DNA of 64,000 nt from Endobugula sp047636495 (lineage in GTDB: Bacteria; Pseudomonadota; Gammaproteobacteria; Pseudomonadales; Cellvibrionaceae): positions 3,569 to 67,568 of the forward strand of contig JBLILH010000018.1 of assembly GCA_047636495.1 (NCBI GenBank), in the 5' to 3' direction. The notes below the pieces were generated by a model. That model was not told the origin of the DNA, ran no database searches, and saw nothing but the letters and a program-made list of their open reading frames with translations. Below, in pieces: positions 43,144-50,743 of the stretch (the stretch's first letter is position 1; the number at the start of each line of letters is the position of its first letter). The translations under genes and the position numbers were made by a program.

Positions 43144-43356
43144 AGATAGTTGTCTCGCTGCATCTTTATATTTGCAGAATTATTATAGGGTGATAATAAA
43201 GGCGGGCAGGCTCTGTTCGAGACAAGGTTATTATAATTGAGTTGTTTTTTAGACAATAGTTTGTTCAAATAGACTTAATGTTAGCTGTTTGGCACTTAAT
43301 GCATCATCCAGCCAATACGATGTCAAACACGTAATAATAAAAATAAGGAATGCATA

Positions 43357-43473
43357 ATGAATGATCAAATCGAGATTCAAGAAGAAGGCGACAGTCTCGC
43401 AGACGCTGTATCGGCAGTTGCGCTCATCACTGTTTTTGTTGTGATCTGTGTATTCTGGGTCAGTAGCCAGTAA
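43357..43473 (+). CDS. Small single-helix membrane protein, 38 residues
   Basis: A short open frame with a good ribosome site (AAGGA, 9 bases upstream). The product starts MNDQIEIQEEGDSLADAVSA, followed by a hydrophobic helix ALITVFVVICVFWVSS and a stop. An acidic N-terminus and one membrane helix are typical of small accessory membrane proteins. No family is recognised. It lies between the decayed region and the DUF2970 gene. Coding status is inferred from the ribosome site and the membrane-protein pattern. Confidence 0.6.
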   Translation: MNDQIEIQEEGDSLADAVSAVALITVFVVICVFWVSSQ

Positions 43474-43504
43474 TACCTTGTGACTATTTTTTGTCACTCC
43501 TCGC

Positions 43505-43574
43505 CTATCACTATTGGTCTATCACTATTGGTCCATAACTATTAGTTCATAATTATTGGTCTATAACTATCAGT
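43505..43574. repeat. Five tandem 14-bp repeats
   Basis: Units start at 43505, 43519, 43533, 43547 and 43561. The first two are CTATCACTATTGGT; the others differ by a few bases (for example CCATAACTATTAGT). It lies just after the small membrane-protein gene. Confidence 0.9.
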
Positions 43575-43720
43575 GTGTAGATATTCTTTCGCATCACCCG
43601 GTAGTGCTTGCTTTTTAGCGCAGTATTTCTGAAGGTGTAGCGAAGGCGTTAATCGCCGATAGCGAATAAACACTCACTCAGTAATTCGTTGGTTCAGAAG
43701 ATACCGAGATAAGCTAGCCG

Positions 43721-43936
43721 CTAAAGCCCGTGGCTCGACAATACTTTGCCTACTACAAAAGCCACGCCAGTAATGAAGATCAAGGTAAATATAACGCCCG
43801 ATACAATGTAAGTAGTCAGATTGCCGTGTTCAAAGTCCCGTTGTTGGTTGTTGCGACTTTGAACGCCAAATGCGGCTGCGACGGTGCTTAGTGCAATTTG
43901 CCACCAGCGCGGTCGTTGAGGGTCTTTGTTAGACAT
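43721..43936 (-). CDS. DUF2970-family small membrane protein
   Basis: A 71-residue protein with RPRWWQIALSTVAAAFGVQS followed by NNQQRDFEHGN and a C-terminal membrane helix (VSGVIFTLIFITGVAFVVGK). This is the pattern of DUF2970 proteins, which are small, have one main membrane helix and no established function. It lies alone on the minus strand, 224 bp from nfuA. Confidence 0.87.
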   Translation of the reverse strand: MSNKDPQRPRWWQIALSTVAAAFGVQSRNNQQRDFEHGNLTTYIVSGVIFTLIFITGVAFVVGKVLSSHGL

Positions 43937-44160
43937 TATTTACCTTCCTACTTGTTTGATACACATCCATCACTATTTCCCATCCGTATGGGTATTCATA
44001 TACCCTATACTCAATATCCTTATAGTTTTTGGGGTAGAGTCTATCAGTAATTCATGGCAACATAGAGTTGTTTTTATGTTACATTTTATTGGGTTCGAAT
44101 TAACGCCAATGCGTTAACAGCAGCCACCACCATGCCTTCACATCCAAAGAAGATAGTTAT

Positions 44161-44742
44161 ATGACCGTTACAATTACAGAATCAGGCCAACAGTACCTGA
44201 AAGAACTCTTAAGTAAACAGGACGCAGAGGGTATGGGGATTCGTATGTTCGTCTCTAGTCCGGGTACATCGCAAGCAGAAACGTGTATTGCTTACAGTAG
44301 ACCAGGCGAAGAGCAAGAAGGTGATGAAATTGTTGAATATGCTGATTTTACGGCTTATTTTGAAGGCCGAAGTTTGCCCTTTTTAGTGGATGCAAAAGTA
44401 GATTATGCCTCAGATAAAATGGGTGGGCAGCTAACTATTCGAGCACCTAACTCAAAAATGCCACAAGTTAACGATGACAGCCCCGTTGAAGACCGTATTA
44501 ATTATATACTGTATAACGAGGTGAATCCTGGTTTAGCGTCACACGGCGGGCAAGTCGATTTAGAAGAAGTGACAGAAGACAATTACGCTATTTTAAAATT
44601 TGGCGGTGGCTGCCAAGGTTGCAGTGCCGTATCCCTCACGTTGAAAGAAGGTGTTGAAAAGACCTTGCTAGAAAAAGTCCCTGAACTGAAAGGCGTGAAA
44701 GATGTAACCGATCACACCGATACTAGCAATGCGTATTATTAA
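44161..44742 (+). CDS. nfuA: Fe/S biogenesis protein NfuA
   Basis: Scaffold and carrier of [4Fe-4S] clusters that matters under oxidative stress and iron limitation. It has 193 residues. The N-terminal degenerate A-type domain starts VTITESGQQYLKELLSKQD. The C-terminal Nfu domain has the cluster-binding C151 and C154 in GGGCQGCSAVSLTLKEGVE, followed by VPELKGVKDVTDHT. The length and both cysteines match E. coli NfuA. Confidence 0.97.
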   Translation: MTVTITESGQQYLKELLSKQDAEGMGIRMFVSSPGTSQAETCIAYSRPGEEQEGDEIVEYADFTAYFEGRSLPFLVDAKVDYASDKMGGQLTIRAPNSKMPQVNDDSPVEDRINYILYNEVNPGLASHGGQVDLEEVTEDNYAILKFGGGCQGCSAVSLTLKEGVEKTLLEKVPELKGVKDVTDHTDTSNAYY

Positions 44743-44881
44743 TTTTTTTAATCACCATGATGGCCTGAATTGATTTCTATTTTTTGTGAGTTGCATGCAT
44801 ACTTCATGGGTAACAACGTTAAGAATAGTATGCCTTTAAACGTGGACTAGTAGACATACATAACTACTATTAGGAGGAATA

Positions 44882-45127
44882 ATGTCACATTTTACGATCT
44901 TCGGGCGCCCAGATTGCGGGTATTGCGTCAGAGCCAAACAGCTACTTGAAAAAAATGATCAAGACATGCGTTGGATCGATATCCAAGCAGAAGGTATTTC
45001 AAAAGCTGATTTAGAGAAGACAATAGGTAAGCCAGTGGAAACCGTACCGCAAATTTTTCACGGTAAAACATATATCGGTGGATACACCGAGCTAGCAGAG
45101 TATATGCAGAAACTGTCGGTTGCTTAA
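44882..45127 (+). CDS. grxA: Glutaredoxin, GrxA-like
   Basis: Small thiol oxidoreductase reduced by glutathione. It has 81 residues. The active site is C12-G-Y-C15 in FGRPDCGYCVRAKQLL (most enteric relatives have CPYC). The sequence DIQAEGISKADLEKTIGKPV, then ETVPQIFHGKTYIGGY, resembles GrxA more than GrxC. TAGGAGGAAT is a strong ribosome site. It lies 139 bp after nfuA; a link between cluster supply and thiol reduction is plausible but not shown. Confidence 0.93.
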   Translation: MSHFTIFGRPDCGYCVRAKQLLEKNDQDMRWIDIQAEGISKADLEKTIGKPVETVPQIFHGKTYIGGYTELAEYMQKLSVA

Positions 45128-45149
45128 GTAAGCGCTAAGCAGCCCCTCG

Positions 45150-45202
45150 AAAAACCAGAAAAGCCCGCTACTGTTTAACCGTAGCGGGCTTTTCTGGTTT
45201 TT
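45150..45202. terminator. Strong bidirectional terminator after the glutaredoxin gene
   Basis: A 22-bp perfect stem (45150-45171 with 45181-45202), inner core AGCCCGCTAC/GTAGCGGGCT, and a 9-base loop. T runs follow the stem on both strands. It serves the convergent grxA and DAHP synthase genes. Confidence 0.92.
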
Positions 45203-45241
45203 TAATGCAGGCTTTACTTGCAATGGTTGAGAAGCAATTTT

Positions 45242-45256
45242 AATAAGTAAACACCC
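45242..45256 (+). repeat. 15-bp dispersed repeat, second copy
   Basis: AATAAGTAAACACCC is identical to 9332-9346, where it lies in a hairpin loop. The surroundings differ beyond this core. Confidence 0.45.
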
Positions 45257-45313
45257 CATGCTCCGGACCCTTGTAGCGCCATATTATGAGGCGTTTTCGA
45301 CATCAACCTTAAC

Positions 45314-46384
45314 TTAGCCTCTTTTAGGTAATACCGTTTTTAAACGCTGATCCATATCAAGTAATACGCGTTCGGTAGTTTGCCAATCAATACATTTATC
45401 AGTGATCGAAATACCGTATTCCATTTTTGAGCGGTCTTCATTAATCTTTTGATTGCCCGCGCCGATATTACTTTCGATCATCAAGCCTATAATCGAATGG
45501 TTGCCATCAACAATTTGATGAGTAATATTATCGAGTACTAGCGGCTGTAGTTCGTGATTCTTATTAGAATTTTCGTGACTACAGTCAACCATAATATTCT
45601 CAGCTACTTTGCCACTGCGCAATTCTTGTTCGCATAACGCAATATTGACCGAATCATAGTTGGGCTTGCCGCCACCGCCTCTTAGTACTACGTGGCTATG
45701 GGGATTACCTTTAGTGCGGATAACTGCTACCTGCCCACCGCCATTGATACCTAAAAAGTGATGCGAGCTAGACACCGACTGCAAGGCATTAATAGCCACG
45801 GTTAGACTGCCATCGGTGCCGTTTTTAAAACCCACCGCACATGATAAGCCACTTGCCATTTCACGATGTGTTTGTGATTCCGTCGTTCGCGCACCAATAG
45901 CCGACCAAGAAATAAGATCATGCAGATACTGAGGCGAAATTGGGTCTAGTGCCTCGGTAGCTGTAGGCAGTCCTAGTTCAGAAATATCTAGTAGTAGTTT
46001 ACGACCAATTTTAAGACCTTCTTCGATTTGAAATGAACCGTTCAGGTGCGGGTCATTAATAAGACCTTTCCAGCCCACTGTCGTGCGTGGCTTTTCAAAA
46101 TAAACACGCATGACAATAACCATAGAGTCACTCACCTTATCGGCCAACACTTTCAAGCGTTTAGCATAATCCATCGCAGCATCTACATCATGAATCGAGC
46201 ATGGGCCAATAACCACTATTAGGCGATTATCTTTTCTGCTTAGAATATTGTTGATCGTTTTTCGACCATTAATAATGGTTTCTAGTGCTGCTTCACTTAC
46301 CGGCATAAGTACTTTAAGGTCTGCAGGCGATATGAGTACGTTTTGTGAAACAAGATTTAAGTTTTCAATAGTAGAGTGTGGCAT
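45314..46384 (-). CDS. aroG: 3-deoxy-7-phosphoheptulonate synthase, class I
   Basis: First enzyme of the shikimate pathway, condensing phosphoenolpyruvate and erythrose 4-phosphate. It has 356 residues. Conserved blocks are VIGPCSIHDVDAAMDYAKRL, MRVYFEKPRTTVGWKGLIND, GLSCAVGFKNGTDGSL, VVLRGG and VDCSHENSNKNHELQP. Which amino acid feeds back on it (AroF, AroG or AroH type) cannot be told from the sequence by eye; the symbol is the default family name. The gene is transcribed away from the SDR gene. Confidence 0.94.
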   Translation of the reverse strand: MPHSTIENLNLVSQNVLISPADLKVLMPVSEAALETIINGRKTINNILSRKDNRLIVVIGPCSIHDVDAAMDYAKRLKVLADKVSDSMVIVMRVYFEKPRTTVGWKGLINDPHLNGSFQIEEGLKIGRKLLLDISELGLPTATEALDPISPQYLHDLISWSAIGARTTESQTHREMASGLSCAVGFKNGTDGSLTVAINALQSVSSSHHFLGINGGGQVAVIRTKGNPHSHVVLRGGGGKPNYDSVNIALCEQELRSGKVAENIMVDCSHENSNKNHELQPLVLDNITHQIVDGNHSIIGLMIESNIGAGNQKINEDRSKMEYGISITDKCIDWQTTERVLLDMDQRLKTVLPKRG

Positions 46385-46694
46385 GGTAATCCTAACGACA
46401 TTAATATCAGTGTTAGTTTATTGTACTGGATATAATTGACTTGTGTGATTGATTTTAGCGATGAGTGGCATAATAAAACCACATAATTATAAGCCTAAAG
46501 TCTATTTTAACGCTTTCTCGTTGCGGTAACATTGCGGTTTGCTTATATGTTGTGATGGCTTACCCCGTTACTTGATTAAGCAATATCTCAATATTGGGGG
46601 TGACAAAACGGTGTATCTGCACCTCGTGCATCTATAAAAGTATGCCATCCGTATATTTTCTGATAAATTTTTATGAAGCAGCAAAGGATTATCT
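46385..46694. other. 310-bp divergent promoter region between aroG and the SDR gene
   Basis: No coding region is supported. It must hold the promoters of both flanking genes. No clear operator or hairpin could be identified. Confidence 0.4.
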
Positions 46695-47438
46695 ATGACA
46701 GATGCAAAACAGTTAGAGGGATTACATGTAGTGGTCGTGGGAGCATCGGGCGGAATAGGGCAAGCACTGATTGATCAATTGGCCCATGACACACACGTCA
46801 ATACCATTTACGGCCTGTCTCGCCATGAATACATACCATCGTTATCGACAGCGGTACATTACCAACATTTGGCGATTGATTACAGTGACGAAAGTAGCAT
46901 CGCCCAAGCCGCGACTCAATTGCCTAAGGTGATTGATAAAGTGATTGTCGCAACGGGCTTTTTACATGATGACCAGTTACGACCAGAAAAATCCTTTAAG
47001 CAAATTAGTCCTGAGAACATTACACAAAATATGCTGGTGAACATGATTGGCCCATCACTGATAGCTAAGCACTTTCTGCCTAAAATGCGGGGTAGTGACT
47101 ATGCAGTGTTCGCAGCCTTGTCTGCGCGAGTGGGCAGTATCGGAGATAATCAATTAGGCGGATGGTATTCTTATCGCGCTTCTAAAGCAGCGCTCAATAT
47201 GATGATCAAAACGTTCTCGGTAGAGCTTAAGCGATCACAGCCAAAAACCACGATTATTGGATTGCACCCCGGCACGGTCAATACCGCATTGTCAGAACCT
47301 TTTCAAAGAAACGTCCCTGAGGGTAAGTTGTTTACCCGAGATTATTCTGCAGCTCGCTTACTCGAGGTCATTAATAAGGTTGGGGTTGAAGATAGTGGCT
47401 ACTGTTATGCATGGGACGGCCAGCGTATCGCGGAATAG
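46695..47438 (+). CDS. Short-chain dehydrogenase/reductase, CsgA/C-factor-like
   Basis: NAD(P)-binding Rossmann enzyme of unknown substrate. It has 247 residues. The cofactor loop GASGGIG is at 16-22. The catalytic Tyr and Lys are in YSYRASKAALNMMIK, the Ser in ALSARVGS, and the nucleotide-binding LHPGTVNTALSEP is typical of the C-factor-like subgroup. It lies 169 bp upstream of the photolyase-like gene in the same direction. The pairing suggests a light-related unit. A transposable element sits 11 bp after its stop. Confidence 0.88.
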   Translation: MTDAKQLEGLHVVVVGASGGIGQALIDQLAHDTHVNTIYGLSRHEYIPSLSTAVHYQHLAIDYSDESSIAQAATQLPKVIDKVIVATGFLHDDQLRPEKSFKQISPENITQNMLVNMIGPSLIAKHFLPKMRGSDYAVFAALSARVGSIGDNQLGGWYSYRASKAALNMMIKTFSVELKRSQPKTTIIGLHPGTVNTALSEPFQRNVPEGKLFTRDYSAARLLEVINKVGVEDSGYCYAWDGQRIAE

Positions 47439-47440
47439 TC

Positions 47441-47569
47441 AGGTTTTATCACTACTGTCCCGTTAACGTAATGTCGTCATGCCGAGCTCGATCCGGTTCC
47501 GCTTGTTTAGGATTGACGTAGCTTATAGCTAATTGAGTCGACGTTAACGGGACCGCAGTGAGGTTTTAT
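47441..47569. mobile_element. 111-bp miniature element with 20-bp inverted ends and 9-bp target duplication
   Basis: The element spans 47450-47560. The left end CACTACTGTCCCGTTAACGT and the right end ACGTTAACGGGACCGCAGTG are inverted complements at 17 of 20 positions. It is flanked exactly by the 9-bp direct repeat AGGTTTTAT at 47441-47449 and 47561-47569. It is non-coding inside. A similar end sequence lies at 5741-5760. This is the hallmark of a non-autonomous transposon mobilised by a transposase encoded elsewhere. Confidence 0.92.
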
Positions 47570-47607
47570 ATACAGGCCATATGTAAAGGCGCAATCAAAG
47601 GTTCATT

Positions 47608-49152
47608 ATGAGTATCCCATCCCCGGTTCACTGTTTACGCCTTATATTGGGCGATCAACTCAGTCACTCTATATCGTCTCTTGTTGATTGTGACAAAGAC
47701 AACGATCTGGTTTTTATGTGTGAGGTCTTGGAAGAGGCAACCTACGTTAAACATCACAAAAAGAAGATCGCTTATATTTTCTCTGCTATGCGGCATTTCG
47801 CTAAAGAGTTAACCGCAGCCGGTTATAACGTGGTGTATGTCACCATTGATGACGAGCGCAATCAAGGATCGTTTTCGTCCGAAATCAGTAGGGCGGTGGC
47901 ACAGTTTACTCCAGAGCAATTAGTTGTCACTTACCCGGGTGAATACCGTGTGCTAGAAATCATTAAATCGTGGGGGGCGAAATGGTCTTTACCGGTCAAG
48001 ATTGTCGATGACACTCGCTTTTTGACCCAGCCCGACGATTTTTCTACATGGGCAGAAGGGCGTAAGCAGTTACGCATGGAATTCTTTTATCGCGAAGTTC
48101 GGAAGCGCTATGATATTTTAATGGATGCTACAAAACCCGTCGGAGGCGCATGGAATTACGATGCAGAGAATCGCAAAGCATTACCCAAAAATATCGTTCC
48201 TCCAGAGCCCACCCGTTTTATTCCCGACAGTATCACCGAAGATGTATTAGCCGTCGTAGAACAACATTTTGGTGATCACTTCGGTGATTTGCTGCCATTT
48301 ACCTATGCGGTGACACGAGAGCAAGCACTGCAAGTGCTGGAAGATTTTATTGCTGAGCGTTTAGTTAATTTTGGTGATTACCAAGATGCAATGAAGCAAG
48401 ATAGCCCGTGGCTATATCACTCGCATATTAGTTTTTACTTAAATAATGGCTTGCTTGAGCCGCTAGAAGTGGTGCAACGCGTTGAGCACGAGTACCACGC
48501 GGGCAATGCGCCTCTTGCATCGGTAGAAGGGTTTATTCGCCAAGTGATCGGTTGGCGAGAATATGTGCGAGGTTTGTATTGGTACAAAATGCCTGATTAT
48601 GCGGAGTCGAATTTTTTAAACGCTAAAAATCCACTCCCCGAATGGTATTGGAGTGGCGAGACAAAAATGAACTGCCTTAAGCAATGTGTAGGCGATACCA
48701 AAGCCAATAGTTACGCCCACCACATTCAACGTTTAATGGTGTTGGGTAATTTCGCATTACTGATAGATGCTGATCCTAAGCAGGTGAATGATTGGTATTT
48801 ACTAGTCTACGCGGACGCGTATGAATGGGTCGAAATGCCCAATGTTACCGGTATGATTTTATTTGCCGATGGTGGTGTTATGGCAAGTAAACCCTATATA
48901 GCTAGCGGTGCCTATATTAATAAAATGTCTAATTATTGTCAGCATTGCGACTATAAAGTGAAACAGAAAACCGGTGAGGACGCCTGCCCATTTAATTACC
49001 TGTACTGGGATTTTTTGCGCCGTCATAAAGGTGCACTCCTAGGGAATCCTCGATTAGGCATGCCTTATCGTACCTTATCCAAAATGACCGATGAAAAAGT
49101 CGAGCTGATAGCCAGTGATGCAGAGACATTTATCGGTTCGCTATATAGCTAG
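47608..49152 (+). CDS. phrB: FeS-type bacterial cryptochrome / (6-4) photolyase family protein
   Basis: Flavoprotein of the FeS-BCP branch; studied members repair (6-4) photoproducts with light. It has 514 residues, beginning LRLILGDQLSHSISSL, diagnostic of the family. The cluster ligands are predicted as C356, C444, C447 and C460: the spacing 88, 3 and 13 equals that of the four ligands in Agrobacterium PhrB. The conserved NYCQHCDYKVKQKTG and LYWDFLRRHKGALLGNPRL are present. The start ATG lies 39 bp after the element at 47441-47569, so the element's insertion may affect its expression. Whether it repairs DNA or senses light cannot be told from sequence. Confidence 0.93.
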   Translation: MSIPSPVHCLRLILGDQLSHSISSLVDCDKDNDLVFMCEVLEEATYVKHHKKKIAYIFSAMRHFAKELTAAGYNVVYVTIDDERNQGSFSSEISRAVAQFTPEQLVVTYPGEYRVLEIIKSWGAKWSLPVKIVDDTRFLTQPDDFSTWAEGRKQLRMEFFYREVRKRYDILMDATKPVGGAWNYDAENRKALPKNIVPPEPTRFIPDSITEDVLAVVEQHFGDHFGDLLPFTYAVTREQALQVLEDFIAERLVNFGDYQDAMKQDSPWLYHSHISFYLNNGLLEPLEVVQRVEHEYHAGNAPLASVEGFIRQVIGWREYVRGLYWYKMPDYAESNFLNAKNPLPEWYWSGETKMNCLKQCVGDTKANSYAHHIQRLMVLGNFALLIDADPKQVNDWYLLVYADAYEWVEMPNVTGMILFADGGVMASKPYIASGAYINKMSNYCQHCDYKVKQKTGEDACPFNYLYWDFLRRHKGALLGNPRLGMPYRTLSKMTDEKVELIASDAETFIGSLYS

Positions 49153-49203
49153 CGCCCATTGATCAGCAGGCATGACCCTTTATATTCCCCCTCGCGACGA
49201 GCC
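49149..49203. repeat. Dispersed repeat shared with 9254-9408
   Basis: TAGCGCCCATTGATCAG at one side and CCCTCGCGACGAGCC (49189-49203) at the other match the flanks of the hairpin after ybiT. This copy lacks the roughly 100 bp between them that the other copy has. It starts inside the stop region of the photolyase gene. Confidence 0.55.
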
Positions 49204-49226
49204 TTTTGTGTATGAACACTAGCTTA

Positions 49227-49631
49227 TTAGTGTGAGGGCGGCTTTTGGCGAAGCTGTTTAGTGGAGCCGCGCTTGACCTTTTGGTCCACCCGCTTTCGTT
49301 GAGATGATTTGCTGGGCCGCGAAGCGCGGCGTTGTTTAGGGATGTGAATGGCTTTTTCAATCAAGTCCCGTAAGCGCCCAATGGCATCCTGTTTGTTTTT
49401 GTCTTGGCTTCTAAAACGTTGCGCTTTAATCGTGATGACGCCATCTTTGCTAATACGATAATCTTGGTGGTTAACCAAGCGCGCCTTATGAACTTCTTCC
49501 AAAGAAGATGCTCCAATATCGAACTGTAGATGAATCGCCGTCGATGTTTTATTCACGTGTTGGCCGCCAGCACCTTGTGCGCGAATAGCCGTCAACGTCA
49601 TGTCGGTTTCTTGGATGGTAATACGCGGCAT
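49227..49631 (-). CDS. arfB: Alternative ribosome-rescue factor ArfB (YaeJ)
   Basis: Peptidyl-tRNA hydrolase that frees stalled ribosomes without a stop codon. It has 134 residues. The GGQ motif is at 22-24 in RAQGAGGQHVNKTSTAIHLQ. The basic C-terminal tail (KRRASRPSKSSQRKRVDQKV region) enters the empty mRNA channel, as in E. coli. It is convergent with the photolyase gene. Confidence 0.95.
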   Translation of the reverse strand: MPRITIQETDMTLTAIRAQGAGGQHVNKTSTAIHLQFDIGASSLEEVHKARLVNHQDYRISKDGVITIKAQRFRSQDKNKQDAIGRLRDLIEKAIHIPKQRRASRPSKSSQRKRVDQKVKRGSTKQLRQKPPSH

Positions 49632-49774
49632 AGTTTTCTGGCTTCTAAATAGGTTTCTGGCTTTTAGATAAGTGTCATGGTGTTATTTTATAGTAATTAA
49701 AGGTGTATAGACATCAGCGATGCCCCATATCAATAAACGCCAGTAGAATTGAAAAGATAAAGAAGGTAAACAAT

Positions 49775-50635
49775 GTGGTAAAACGTAACGCTCAGTGTAT
49801 ATTATGGATTAATCAGTTTTTATTAATAGTATGGATTATATCGAGTAGTCAGTCCGCATTAAGTGCACCCAAAAAATTATTGTTGAAAGAATGGCAAGCG
49901 CATAATGCGTCCAGTATCACTCAGGTCGACCACAGCTTGTGGCAGCAAGCGTTAGAGCGTTATGTTGTCGAAAAGAACAAACAAACCTATGTTAATTATA
50001 CTGCTTTGCAAGAAAAAATTCGACTCAAGGACGACGCCTTAGTTGAGGACTACATCCATTATTTGATGTCACTCAATCCATTGAAATTAACGCGAAAAGA
50101 ACAGAAGGCTTACTGGCTTAATTTATATAATGCCGCCACGGTCCAGCTCATAGTGAAGCATTACCCTGTGACCTCCATTACCAAAGTGGGTGGGGGTTTG
50201 TTTCGTTTTGGTCCATGGGGTGACGATATGTTAACCGTGAACGGTAAGTCGCTATCGTTAAACGATATTGAACACGGTATTTTACGCCCTATTTATGATG
50301 ACCCACGTATTCATTATGCGGTCAACTGTGCTAGTTTTTCGTGCCCTAATTTATCAACGGTAGCATTCACCGCAAACAACACCGAATTTCTGCTTGAACA
50401 GGCCGCACGTAATTATATTAATCACCCTCGCGCAGTAATGATCGCGCAGCAGCAAGTTGTTTTGTCGACAATATACGATTGGTATCAAGAAGACTTTGGC
50501 GGAACGACGGAAGGAGTGATTGCCCACATCCGGCGATATGCAGGCGACGACTTAACCATGAAATTAAACGGTCTTCGCACGCCTGTTTTCAACTACGTTT
50601 ATGATTGGACCTTAAATGACTGGCCTAGCCAATAA
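49775..50635 (+). CDS. DUF547-domain exported protein
   Basis: Function unknown. I chose the GTG at 49775, which follows AAGG with 8-base spacing and gives a signal-anchor segment NQFLLIVWIISSSQSALSA; the open frame extends to 49703 without support. The DUF547 domain covers most of the 286-residue protein: YVNYTALQEK, LTRKEQKAYWLNLYNAATVQ, GKSLSLNDIEHGILRP, IHYAVNCASFSCPNLS. The conserved Cys in NCASFSCP hints at a cysteine hydrolase or metal site. It stands alone between arfB and the chemotaxis receptor. Confidence 0.9.
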   Translation: MVKRNAQCILWINQFLLIVWIISSSQSALSAPKKLLLKEWQAHNASSITQVDHSLWQQALERYVVEKNKQTYVNYTALQEKIRLKDDALVEDYIHYLMSLNPLKLTRKEQKAYWLNLYNAATVQLIVKHYPVTSITKVGGGLFRFGPWGDDMLTVNGKSLSLNDIEHGILRPIYDDPRIHYAVNCASFSCPNLSTVAFTANNTEFLLEQAARNYINHPRAVMIAQQQVVLSTIYDWYQEDFGGTTEGVIAHIRRYAGDDLTMKLNGLRTPVFNYVYDWTLNDWPSQ

Positions 50636-50743
50636 CGAATAGCTTATTGATCGACATGCTAGGCATTAGCGCCTGCTGCAGACCAGCACCGCTCGACTAA
50701 GTACTGATAGCGATAGTACTATTAGTACGCAATATAATGATGG

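Larger units (their letters stand above)
42542..43356. other. Decayed 815-bp region with insertion-sequence ends and gene fragments
   Basis: No intact gene is supported. It contains a chemotaxis-receptor fragment on the minus strand (42655-42882) and two same-orientation sequences resembling the ends of the CTAG-bounded element (42883-42899 and 43127-43143). Between them the minus strand has short broken frames (for example MPEVAFQAVLDANKAKKTG) that I cannot assign. A TTATTAT/ATAATAA hairpin lies at 43180-43199. Confidence 0.55.
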
